Of a stretch of 5,431 nt of DNA, positions 1 to 5,207 are shown in pieces. The stretch comes from Candidatus Pelethomonas intestinigallinarum. Lineage in GTDB: Bacteria; Bacillota; Clostridia; Oscillospirales; Oscillospiraceae. The notes beneath the pieces are model-generated. The model did not search any database. It had not been told where the DNA came from and saw only the letters and a list, made by a program, of their open reading frames with translations. Within the stretch, counting starts at the first letter, position 1. Each line of letters begins with the position of its first letter. The stretch covers positions 1 to 5,431 of the forward strand of contig DVGP01000219.1 of NCBI GenBank assembly GCA_018712665.1, given 5' to 3'. Position numbers and translations under genes: made by a program.

Positions 1-836
1 AGCTCCTGCCGCTCCTTGTTCAGCTCCCGGGTGGTCCGGTAGACATGCTCCCCATCCCGCTCCACATAGTAGGTGTGGTCGTAGAAGGGGTCGTAGAGGG
101 AGGGGTTGTTGATGATGGCCACCAGGCTGGCACTCTCCGCCAGGGTCAGCTCGCTGACGTCCTTGCCGAAGTAGCCCTCGGCGGCAGTGGCGACACCGTC
201 GAACTGGAAGCCGAAGGAGATGCGGTTGAAGTAGAGGGTGATGATCTCCTCCTTGGTGTGGCTCTTTTCAAACTCCAGGGCCCGGAAGATCTCCCGGACC
301 TTCCGCTGGACGGTGACGTCCTTGTCGTCGGTGATGTTCCGCAGAAGCTGCTGAGTGATGGTGGACCCGCCCCGGGTGTTCCCGCCCGTGAGGGTCTGGA
401 TCATGGCCGAGGCGGTGCTGTACCAGTCCACGCCGTTGTGCTCCCAGAACCGGTGGTCCTCGATGTCCACCAGGGCCTGGACCAGGTGGTCCGGCAGATC
501 GCTGTACTCGATGATCCGCCGGTTGCCGTCTCTGGAATAGAGGGTTTCATATTCCACCCACTCCCCGGTGGCGTTGTCCTGGACATAGATGATGGAAGCC
601 TCGGACATGGTCAGCTCCTCCACCGTCACTCCCACGTCGGGGACCACCGTGGTGTTGACGTACTGCATGAAGATCTGGAAAAACAGATAGAACGTCAGCA
701 CGCCGATGACGCACAGGGTGAAGAGGGTGAGAAAAATCTTGCCGATGATCCGGCCCACGCTGCGCTTCTTCTTTTTATTCTTCGGGCTTCCCGCGCCGGG
801 AGCCTGGCCGCGGCTGTTATTGCGGGCGTTATCCAT
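1..836 (-). CDS. Class A penicillin-binding protein, N-terminal part (GT51 transglycosylase); runs off the left edge
   Basis: The 278 visible residues begin a bifunctional peptidoglycan synthase that would polymerise lipid II outside the membrane. A short lysine-rich cytoplasmic tail (KNKKKKR, residues 19-25) precedes one membrane segment at about 30-55. The GT51 domain follows: IEDHRFWEHNGVD (125-137) with the first catalytic Glu at 126, GGSTITQQ (156-163), RKVRE (178-182) with the second Glu at 182, and YFGK (222-225). The transpeptidase domain expected in this family lies beyond the window, so a monofunctional transglycosylase cannot be formally excluded. The ATG is chosen because AAAGGAGG lies 11 nt upstream (complement of 848-855) and the membrane anchor follows at once. 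The segment FNRISFGFQFDGV departs from the usual LNxxxFGxxxYGV, but both catalytic Glu are intact. It is divergent from the DUF1292 gene. I give no symbol because the family has several paralogues. Confidence 0.93.
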   Translation of the reverse strand, partial: MDNARNNSRGQAPGAGSPKNKKKKRSVGRIIGKIFLTLFTLCVIGVLTFYLFFQIFMQYVNTTVVPDVGVTVEELTMSEASIIYVQDNATGEWVEYETLYSRDGNRRIIEYSDLPDHLVQALVDIEDHRFWEHNGVDWYSTASAMIQTLTGGNTRGGSTITQQLLRNITDDKDVTVQRKVREIFRALEFEKSHTKEEIITLYFNRISFGFQFDGVATAAEGYFGKDVSELTLAESASLVAIINNPSLYDPFYDHTYYVERDGEHVYRTTRELNKERQE

Positions 837-983
837 CTTCGGATATACCTCCTTTGTCTGCTTGATATGGCCTCGCCCACAGATGGGGCGACGGATCGTT
901 CCCACTGAAAATTCCGGCGAAGGAGCCGACGCTTCCGCCGCCGGGCCGCCGGTCAAACGGCAGCCGACATAAACTCAGGATAT

Positions 984-1011
984 AGTATAACACAGCCTGT
1001 CAACTTTTCAA
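984..1011 (-). promoter_or_regulatory. Sigma-A type promoter for the penicillin-binding protein gene
   Basis: Read on the minus strand: TTGAAA (-35, complement of 1006-1011), a 16-nt spacer, then TATACT (-10, complement of 984-989). The -10 is preceded by TGT, giving an extended -10 (TGTTATACT). Each hexamer matches consensus at 5 of 6 positions. Transcription would begin near 977, leaving a GC-rich leader of about 140 nt before the ATG at 836. A TTGACA also occurs in the spacer, but it is only 8 nt from TATACT, too close to serve as its -35. Confidence 0.6.
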
Positions 1012-1120
1012 AGATGAAAAAAATCATATAAAAATTTCAAATTTCTCTCACAAAATGGATTTTTGCAAAATTCACAGGAGAAATGTTTGAAATTTAGCAA
1101 AATATCACAGTTGGACGCTC

Positions 1121-1154
1121 TTGCATTTTGCTTCAAAACCGGGTACACTATAAG
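1121..1154 (+). promoter_or_regulatory. Candidate promoter for the DUF1292 gene
   Basis: TTGCAT (1121-1126) and TACACT (1144-1149) are 17 nt apart. TATAAG (1149-1154) overlaps the second box and is a better -10 match on its own, though its spacing to TTGCAT is too long. Either would start transcription about 1156-1161, roughly 50 nt before the ATG at 1213. The -35 match is weak (3 of 6), so the exact boxes are uncertain. Confidence 0.4.
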
Positions 1155-1196
1155 CACCGGGGCGGTTGAGCCGCGCCCAGGACCACTACACCTCAC

Positions 1197-1204
1197 AAAG
1201 GAGG
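1197..1204 (+). promoter_or_regulatory. Ribosome binding site that fixes the DUF1292 start
   Basis: AAAGGAGG lies 8 nt before the ATG at 1213. The frame is open further upstream to an ATG at 1063, but that stretch contains the promoter-like AT-rich region and encodes no recognisable protein. This site therefore places the true start at 1213. Confidence 0.85.
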
Positions 1205-1212
1205 CGTTCCCT

Positions 1213-1512
1213 ATGAGCGAGGAATACGGTCCCGATTTTATCACCATTGTGGACGAGGACGGCAACAACATCGAGCTGGAGCTCACCGATGAGCTGGAGC
1301 ACAACGGCTGCCGGTACATGTCCTTCTTCCCCGCCGTGGAGGAGGGCGCCGACGAGGAGAGCGAGGACTACGGCCTGGTGATCCTGAAGGTCATCGAGGA
1401 GGACGGCGAGGAGCTGCTGTCCACCCTGGACAGCGACGAGGAGCTCAGCGAGGTCTACGACCTGTTCATGGAGCGCCTGTTCCAGGAGGAGGACGAGGAC
1501 GGAGAGGCGTAA
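1213..1512 (+). CDS. DUF1292 family small acidic protein (YrzB-like)
   Basis: This 99-residue protein has no predicted membrane segment or signal peptide. It is extremely acidic: I count 36 Asp/Glu against only three Lys/Arg. The N-terminal pattern, a short strand followed by IVDEDGNNIELEL, then a segment around YMSFFPA and the strand YGLVILKV before EEDGEELLSTL, is the layout of DUF1292 proteins, which are widespread in Firmicutes and have no established biochemical role. The C-terminus ends in an acidic tail (EEDEDGEA). In many Firmicutes the family sits next to ruvX and an IreB-like gene; here it stands alone, divergent from a penicillin-binding protein gene and about 60 bp upstream of the 6S-like RNA. 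No clear terminator separates it from that RNA, so read-through is possible. Family assignment is confident; function is unknown. Confidence 0.88.
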   Translation: MSEEYGPDFITIVDEDGNNIELELTDELEHNGCRYMSFFPAVEEGADEESEDYGLVILKVIEEDGEELLSTLDSDEELSEVYDLFMERLFQEEDEDGEA

Positions 1513-1539
1513 GGCCCTTACTTTCATTGACGAAGGGTC

Positions 1540-1569
1540 CTGAAAAATGGTTCCCTCCTCCCCTATCAC
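1540..1569 (+). promoter_or_regulatory. Weak candidate promoter for the 6S-like RNA
   Basis: CTGAAA (1540-1545) and TATCAC (1564-1569) are separated by 18 nt and each matches its consensus hexamer at 4 of 6 positions. Initiation about 7 nt later, near 1576, would coincide with the 5' arm of the closing stem, which begins at 1577. That coincidence, not hexamer quality, is the main support. A better -35 (TTGACG, 1527-1532) has no -10 at usable distance. Confidence 0.35.
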
Positions 1570-1572
1570 TTT

Positions 1573-1775
1573 GAAACAGCCCTGCGGGGTTCGTGACGCG
1601 TCTTTTTTTAACCCACATTTTGTTATACGGGATGCTGGTTCAGTATCTGGTTTGCAGGCCTCCCGGCTGCCACCTGCGGTTGGAAGTTGGAAGCAGTAAA
1701 GGATGCTGCAGGCGACCCACCTGCCTAGTATGTGCAGGTTATAACAGGGCGCGCACGGCCATTGCGGGACTGGTC
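1573..1775 (+). ncRNA. ssrS: Probable 6S RNA
   Basis: 6S RNA mimics an open promoter and sequesters housekeeping RNA polymerase. No protein is supported here, but the strand folds as a long rod of about 200 nt. The closing stem pairs 1577-1600 with 1750-1772: about 21 pairs including three G-U, interrupted only by single-base bulges (for example CGTG/CACG and CGCG/CGCG). An internal bubble follows, with a U-rich 5' side (1601-1609) and 1741-1749 opposite. A second stem pairs AACCCACAT (1610-1618) with 1730-1740, and a third pairs 1647-1658 with 1720-1728. A 7-bp hairpin (1631-1647) competes with the third stem, and the apical part pairs 1673-1677 with 1708-1712. Length, long closing stem, central bubble and adjacent terminator match 6S RNA. 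SRP RNA was considered, but its CCGGAAGG tetraloop motif is absent. Ends are approximate; the fold was drawn by hand, so the family name is an inference. Confidence 0.7.
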
Positions 1776-1811
1776 CCCAAACGGCATTTCGCCGTTTGGG
1801 GATTTTTGTTT
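1775..1811 (+). terminator. Strong intrinsic terminator after the 6S-like RNA
   Basis: A perfect 11-bp stem, CCCCAAACGGC (1775-1785) with GCCGTTTGGGG (1791-1801), closes a 5-nt loop and is followed by ATTTTTGTTT. It starts immediately after the closing stem of the non-coding RNA. It can end both that RNA and any read-through from the DUF1292 gene. Confidence 0.9.
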
Positions 1812-1815
1812 ATAT

Positions 1816-1865
1816 GAGGCTTTCTCGATACGCTGAAGGCCCAGCGGAATCACCCGCCGGGCCTT
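1816..1865 (+). repeat. Direct repeat copy A (hairpin unit)
   Basis: This unit starts GAGGCTTTCTC and contains the stem AAGGCCCAGCGG (1836-1847) with CCGCCGGGCCTT (1854-1865), which has one A-C mismatch and a 6-nt loop. It matches copy B at 42 of 50 positions, and five of the eight differences fall in the loop. In this copy the palindrome extends outward: TTTCTCGATACGCTGA on the left is imperfectly complementary to GAGACTGTCGAAAAA (1866-1880) on the right. No U-run follows. Confidence 0.8.
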
Positions 1866-1997
1866 GAGACTGTCGAAAAAGGCTAACGCCTTTTCCGCCA
1901 AAGGGGTCTCGCTCCGCTCTGCGCCTCGGTCGTCCGCCCATGACGGACGATTCGACGCTCGCTTCGCGCAAAGTGTTTTTCCGACGCCGCAGCGTAA

Positions 1998-2022
1998 GCA
2001 AACATGCCGGTGGCATGTTTGC
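1998..2022. repeat. Perfect 11-bp hairpin within the composite element
   Basis: GCAAACATGCC (1998-2008) pairs with GGCATGTTTGC (2012-2022) around a 3-nt loop (GGT). It lies near the centre of the element. No U-run follows on either strand, so it is not a conventional terminator. Confidence 0.75.
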
Positions 2023-2078
2023 AGCGCAAGCCGCAGCGGCTATGTCGCGAGGAGGGAACCTTGCGGTTGCAGCTTTTC

Positions 2079-2102
2079 TTCCGCCGCCTGCGGGCGGCGG
2101 AA
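2079..2102. repeat. Perfect 10-bp GC hairpin within the composite element
   Basis: TTCCGCCGCC (2079-2088) pairs with GGCGGCGGAA (2093-2102) around a TGCG loop, just inside copy B of the direct repeat. No U-run follows on the plus strand. Read on the minus strand, a short T-containing stretch lies on the outgoing side (complement of 2071-2078, AGCTTTTC on plus), but it is A-rich in RNA, so this is not a terminator on that strand either. Confidence 0.7.
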
Positions 2103-2108
2103 CTCTGC

Positions 2109-2158
2109 GAGGCTTTCTCAACACGCTGAAGGCCCGGCGGGTGATCCCGCCGGGCCTT
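2109..2158 (+). repeat. Direct repeat copy B; perfect 12-bp hairpin 20 nt past the phoR stop
   Basis: AAGGCCCGGCGG (2129-2140) and CCGCCGGGCCTT (2147-2158) form a perfect 12-bp stem with a 6-nt loop. The left flank, GAGGCTTTCTC then ACGCTG, matches copy A, while the right flank differs at once. On the minus strand the hairpin begins 20 nt after the phoR stop codon, so it is the first strong structure at the operon's 3' end. It lacks a U-run (CAGCGTG follows on the minus strand), so it may halt nucleases or act as a poor terminator, not a classical one. Confidence 0.8.
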
Positions 2159-2177
2159 ACAATAGATTCGATCAGAT

Positions 2178-3827
2178 TCAATTCCAACGGGCTGTCACCG
2201 TGGTGCCCTCCCCCACCTCGCTGCGCAGCTCCAGGCTGGCGCCTAGGTAGGCGGCGGCGTGCTTGACGATGGACAGGCCCAGACCCGTGCCCCCCACGTC
2301 CTTGGAGTGGCTCTTATCCACCCGGTAGAACCGCTCGAACACCCGCTCCCTGCTGTCCGCCGGGATGCCGATGCCTGTGTCGGCCACGGAGAACCAGGGC
2401 TTCCCCTTCTCCATGCCGGTGGTGATGGTGACGGAGCCGCCGGGGCGGTTGTACTTCACCGCGTTGTCCGCCAGGTTGAAAACCATCTCGTCCACCACAT
2501 GGCGGACACCGGTGACCACTGCTTTCTCCCCATCCAGCCGGAGCTGGACGCGCCCCTTCTCCGCCGCCGGGGCCAGCCGGTCCAGCACGTCCCGGGCCAG
2601 AACGTGGAGATCGATCTCCTCCCGGTCCATGGGCACCGCGCCCTCGTCCAGCTGGCTGAGGTGGATGATGTCCTCCACCAGGGTGATAAGCCGCTGGGCC
2701 TCCCGGTAGATGTCGCCGGCGAACTCCGGCACCGTCTCCTGGGGCACCATGCCGCTCTTCATCAGCTCCGCGAAACCGGAGATGGAGGTGAGCGGCGTCT
2801 TCAGCTCGTGGGAGACGTTGGCGCTGAACTCCCGGCGGAGGGCCTCCCGGTTCTCCCGCTCGGTGACGTCCAGAATGGCCAGCACCGCTCCCGCCATCCG
2901 GCCATCCCGCATCACGGGGTTGGCCAAAAGCTGATAGTACCGGCCCTCCCGCTCCAGAAGGGCCTCGCTGTGCCGCCCCGCCAGGGCCTCCTCCACCACA
3001 TGGAGGAAGGGCTCCGCCCGGCTCAAATGGAACACGCTCTCCCCTGAATTGGCAATCTCCGCCCCCAGCAGCCGCAGGGCGCTGGAGTTGCAGGAGAGGA
3101 GATTGGTGTGGCTGTCCATGAGCAGGAAGCCCTCGCTCATGTTTTCCGTAATGGCGGTAAACTCGTTCTGCTGCCGCTTGAGCTCCGCGATCTGGGCGGA
3201 GATGGTCTCCTGCTGGCTGTGGAGCCGCCGCAGGAGGGGGGTGAGCTCCTCGTAGGTGTCACAGTTCTCCGGGTGCTCCAAATCCAGGGACAGGATGGGC
3301 CGGATCAGGTTTCGGGACAGCCGGTGGGCCAGAAAAACGGCCAAGGCCGCCATCACCAGCAGAATGGCCGCCATGGAGGGGATCAGGCTCAGCAGCAGGT
3401 CCGCCACGGAGCTCTGCTCACTGGCCAGGCGCAGCAGCGTCCCGTCCTCCAGTGCCACCGCCACATAAAGGGTCCTGGTGGCAAGTGTGGCGGACAGGCG
3501 GCTGGAGCGGCCGTGGCCGGTGGCCAGCGCCTCCTGGACCTCCTCCCTGGCCAGGTGATTCTCCATAGCGTCCTCGTTGGCCTGGGAGTCATAGAGAACG
3601 GTTCCGTCGCTGCCGATCCAGGTCAGACGGTTGGCGGCGTCCAGGTCCTCCAGGTAGCGTATGCCGCCCAGGGCGACGCCCTGGGCGGCCAGCTCGGCCT
3701 CGGCCTCCAGCTCCCGGAAGACCCGCTCGGTAAAATGGCCTGTCAGCGCGGCGCAGAACAGGGCGGTACTCAGGATTACCACCGCAAGCCCCACCGACAG
3801 GATGGTCTGAGAAATCTTTTTGGTCAT
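2178..3827 (-). CDS. phoR: Phosphate-sensing histidine kinase PhoR
   Basis: This 549-residue membrane kinase would autophosphorylate and pass phosphate to the regulator encoded just upstream. Segments in order: a membrane helix (about 7-29), an extracytoplasmic sensor of about 115 residues (30-144, containing RLTWIGSDGTVLYDS), a second helix (about 145-168), a short degenerate HAMP-like linker (about 169-218, including RPILSL), a PAS domain (about 221-320), the dimerisation/phosphoacceptor helix VSHELKTPL with His340, and a catalytic domain with N box (Asn451, Asn455), G1 DTGIGIP (483-489), F box (around ERFYRVDKS) and G2 GGTGLGLSIVK (512-522). All catalytic motifs are intact. Its ATG overlaps the upstream stop as ATGA, with a seven-G tract (complement of 3832-3838) as the likely ribosome binding site. 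PhoR rather than WalK is chosen from the PAS layout and the pstB-phoU neighbours; kinase identity is certain, phosphate specificity inferred. Confidence 0.92.
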   Translation of the reverse strand: MTKKISQTILSVGLAVVILSTALFCAALTGHFTERVFRELEAEAELAAQGVALGGIRYLEDLDAANRLTWIGSDGTVLYDSQANEDAMENHLAREEVQEALATGHGRSSRLSATLATRTLYVAVALEDGTLLRLASEQSSVADLLLSLIPSMAAILLVMAALAVFLAHRLSRNLIRPILSLDLEHPENCDTYEELTPLLRRLHSQQETISAQIAELKRQQNEFTAITENMSEGFLLMDSHTNLLSCNSSALRLLGAEIANSGESVFHLSRAEPFLHVVEEALAGRHSEALLEREGRYYQLLANPVMRDGRMAGAVLAILDVTERENREALRREFSANVSHELKTPLTSISGFAELMKSGMVPQETVPEFAGDIYREAQRLITLVEDIIHLSQLDEGAVPMDREEIDLHVLARDVLDRLAPAAEKGRVQLRLDGEKAVVTGVRHVVDEMVFNLADNAVKYNRPGGSVTITTGMEKGKPWFSVADTGIGIPADSRERVFERFYRVDKSHSKDVGGTGLGLSIVKHAAAYLGASLELRSEVGEGTTVTARWN

Positions 3828-4501
3828 GAGGCCCCCCCGATCTTATAGCCGATGCCCCGGATGGTCTGGATGTAGCTCCCCGCCGTGCCCAGCTTCTGCC
3901 GAAGGGTCCGGATGTGTACGTCCACCGTCCGGCTGGCCCCGTCGAAATCGTAGCCCCAGATGGTGTTGAGGAGCTGGTCCCGGGTAAACACGGCGTCCCG
4001 GTGCTCCAGCAGCAGGCACAGGAGCTGAAACTCCTTCAGCGTCAGCGCCACGCTCTCGCCGTTCACCTGGACCAGGTGCCGCCCGGGGTCCACCATCAGC
4101 TCCCCCAGCTCGTACACCGGCGGAGGCGCGCTGCTCTCCCCGCCCCGGCGGAGGGCGGCCCGGACCCGGGCCATCAGTTCCATCATGCCGAAGGGCTTGG
4201 ATACATAGTCGTCGGCTCCGGCGTCCAGGCCCACCACCTTGTCATACTCGCTGCCCTTGGCGGTGAGAAGGATCACCTGGATACCCCGGGTGCGGCTGTC
4301 GGCCCGGAGCTTCTTGAGGATGGAGATCCCATCCTCCTCGGGCAGCATGATGTCCAGCAGCACCACCTGGGGCAGCCGCCGCTCCATGGCCGCCCAGAAC
4401 TCCGAGGGGCGGGGAAAGCCCTCCGCCTCCAGGCCTGCGCTGGTCAGGGAGTAGAGCACCAGCTTGCGGATGCTGTTGTCGTCTTCCACAAAATAGATCA
4501 T
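3824..4501 (-). CDS. phoB: OmpR/PhoB-family phosphate response regulator
   Basis: This cytoplasmic transcription factor has 225 residues, usual for the family. The receiver domain (1-118) has the acidic pocket Glu6-Asp7-Asp8, phosphoacceptor Asp50 (VVLLDIMLP), Thr80 and Lys102-Pro103. After a short linker (about 119-128) comes a winged-helix DNA-binding domain (129-222) with the recognition region around SRTVDVHIRTLRQKLG and the wing TIRGIGYKI. It would activate pst and other phosphate-starvation genes once phosphorylated by the kinase translated from the overlapping next frame. The Bacillus equivalent is called PhoP. The ATG is chosen because MIYFVEDD is the family start and no alternative start lies in frame before phoU. 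No ribosome binding site sits directly before it; see the hairpin entry at 4512-4548. No DNA target sites can be assigned because the operon's own promoter is outside the window. Confidence 0.94.
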   Translation of the reverse strand: MIYFVEDDNSIRKLVLYSLTSAGLEAEGFPRPSEFWAAMERRLPQVVLLDIMLPEEDGISILKKLRADSRTRGIQVILLTAKGSEYDKVVGLDAGADDYVSKPFGMMELMARVRAALRRGGESSAPPPVYELGELMVDPGRHLVQVNGESVALTLKEFQLLCLLLEHRDAVFTRDQLLNTIWGYDFDGASRTVDVHIRTLRQKLGTAGSYIQTIRGIGYKIGGAS

Positions 4502-4511
4502 AGGCTCGTCC

Positions 4512-4548
4512 GGCGGGGCCCCGGTGAGGCGCCCCGCCTCCCCTTCCT
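4512..4548 (-). promoter_or_regulatory. Hairpin between the ribosome-binding sequence and the phoB start
   Basis: Read on the minus strand, the only purine-rich ribosome-binding sequence before phoB is AGGAAGGGGAGG (complement of 4537-4548), about 35 nt from the ATG, too far for normal use. It is followed by GGCGGGGC and GCCCCGCC (complement of 4531-4538 and 4512-4519), an 8-bp stem with an 11-nt loop. If folded, the stem leaves about 10 nt between the ribosome-binding sequence and the start codon, near ideal spacing. The last two G of the purine run are shared with the foot of the stem. The pairing is seen; its role is inferred. Confidence 0.5.
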
Positions 4549-4559
4549 GTGAGATAAGA

Positions 4560-5207
4560 TCAGTTTTCGATCTTTCGGGTCCCGGTGATGGAGTAGATGA
4601 CCCACTCGGCGATGTTTACGGCGTGGTCCCCGATGCGCTCCAGGTACTTCGCCACCATCAGCAGGTCCACGGCCTGCTCGGCGCTGCCGCCGGACTGGCG
4701 GATCATCTCCGTCAGCTCGTCCTTCACCGCGCAGAAATACTGGTCTACCACATCATCATATTGTATCACGCCCTGGGCCATATGCAAATCCTTTTTTACA
4801 AAGGAGTCCACGCTGTCGGTGACCATCTTCACCGCCGCGCGGGTCATCTCACTGATGTGGATCTGGCCGGGCAGAGAGGCGCCGCTGGTGTGGCGGGTGA
4901 TCTCCGCGATGTCCGCGGCCTGGTCCCCGATGCGCTCCATATCGGAGATCATTTTCAGGGCGGAGGAAATGGTCCGCAGGTCACGGGCCACCGGCTGCTG
5001 CTGGAGCAGCAGCTTCATGCACAGGCTCTCGATGTCCCGCTCCCTCTGGTCGATGTCCTTTTCCCGGGCAATGGACTTCTCCGCCATGGACTGGTCCCCG
5101 TCCAGCAGGGCCTTGACGCTGGCGGAGATGGCCTCCTCGCACAGCGCCCCCATTTTGATCAGTTCCAGGTGCAGCTGCTCCAGCTGCTGGTCGAATTTGT
5201 TCCGCAT
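4560..5207 (-). CDS. phoU: Phosphate transport system regulator PhoU
   Basis: PhoU is a cytoplasmic all-helical protein that links the Pst transporter to the PhoR kinase and keeps the Pho response off when phosphate is ample. The 215 residues match the usual length and show the internal duplication of the family. The first three-helix bundle carries DMERIGDQAADIAE (89-102) and the second YLERIGDHAVNIAEW (188-202); these Glu/Asp-rich motifs bind metal clusters in studied homologues. ARDLRTISSALK (74-85) is the conserved approach to the first motif. The start is the ATG at 5207, with GGGAGG 8 nt upstream (complement of 5216-5221). It overlaps the pstB stop by one base (TGATG), so the two are translationally coupled. 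The next gene, phoB, begins 58 nt after the stop. Confidence 0.96.
   Translation of the reverse strand: MRNKFDQQLEQLHLELIKMGALCEEAISASVKALLDGDQSMAEKSIAREKDIDQRERDIESLCMKLLLQQQPVARDLRTISSALKMISDMERIGDQAADIAEITRHTSGASLPGQIHISEMTRAAVKMVTDSVDSFVKKDLHMAQGVIQYDDVVDQYFCAVKDELTEMIRQSGGSAEQAVDLLMVAKYLERIGDHAVNIAEWVIYSITGTRKIEN

Larger units (their letters stand above)
837..1212. other. Divergent intergenic region with an AT-rich core
   Basis: This gap of about 375 bp separates two genes that point away from each other. The left part (about 840-970) is GC-rich and forms the untranslated leader of the penicillin-binding protein gene. The core (about 1000-1110) is markedly AT-rich, with A and T tracts unlike the rest of the window, as expected for divergent promoters. 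I find no convincing coding sequence. A frame open from 1063 merely extends the DUF1292 frame upstream, and a minus-strand frame at 1008-1319 has no ribosome binding site and overlaps DUF1292. Confidence 0.6.
1816..2158. repeat. Hairpin-rich composite repeat element, non-coding
   Basis: These 343 bp are bounded by two direct copies of a 50-bp hairpin unit (separate entries). Between them are further perfect inverted repeats: AAAAGGC/GCCTTTT (1877-1894, 4-nt loop), TCGTCCG/CGGACGA (1930-1950, 7-nt loop), an 11-bp stem (1998-2022), AACC/GGTT (2057-2068) and a 10-bp stem (2079-2102). Open frames cross it on both strands (about 1864-2250, 1940-2266 and complement of 1810-2187). None has a recognisable domain or a good ribosome binding site, and two run into phoR on its opposite strand, so I treat them as chance. 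No transposase is present. The structure suggests a dispersed non-autonomous repeat or a structured transcript; which one cannot be decided from a single copy. Confidence 0.65.

Noticed and set aside
45..972. Plus-strand frames opposite the penicillin-binding protein gene (45-908, 706-972)
   Set aside because: They are antisense shadows of a gene with clear GT51 motifs and show no domain of their own.
1063..1212. N-terminal extension of the DUF1292 gene to an ATG at 1063
   Set aside because: The stretch contains the AT-rich promoter region, encodes nothing recognisable, and a good AAAGGAGG precedes the ATG at 1213.
1580..1609. Possible terminator: CCCTGCGGGG followed by a seven-T run
   Set aside because: The 3-bp hairpin is weak and the T-run is 13 nt away. 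The same bases pair better in the long closing stem of the 6S-like RNA.
1676..1700. GGAAG-rich motif resembling the conserved loop of SRP RNA
   Set aside because: The GGTTGGAAGTTGGAAGCAG stretch lacks the CCGGAAGG tetraloop stem and the asymmetric internal loop of SRP RNA domain IV.
1816..2158. CRISPR array or insertion sequence
   Set aside because: There are only two copies of the repeat, with no regular spacers, no cas gene, no transposase and no terminal inverted repeats enclosing a coding region.
2259..3848. Long plus-strand frames opposite phoR (2259-3047, 3108-3848)
   Set aside because: They are antisense shadows; the minus strand encodes a complete histidine kinase with all catalytic boxes.
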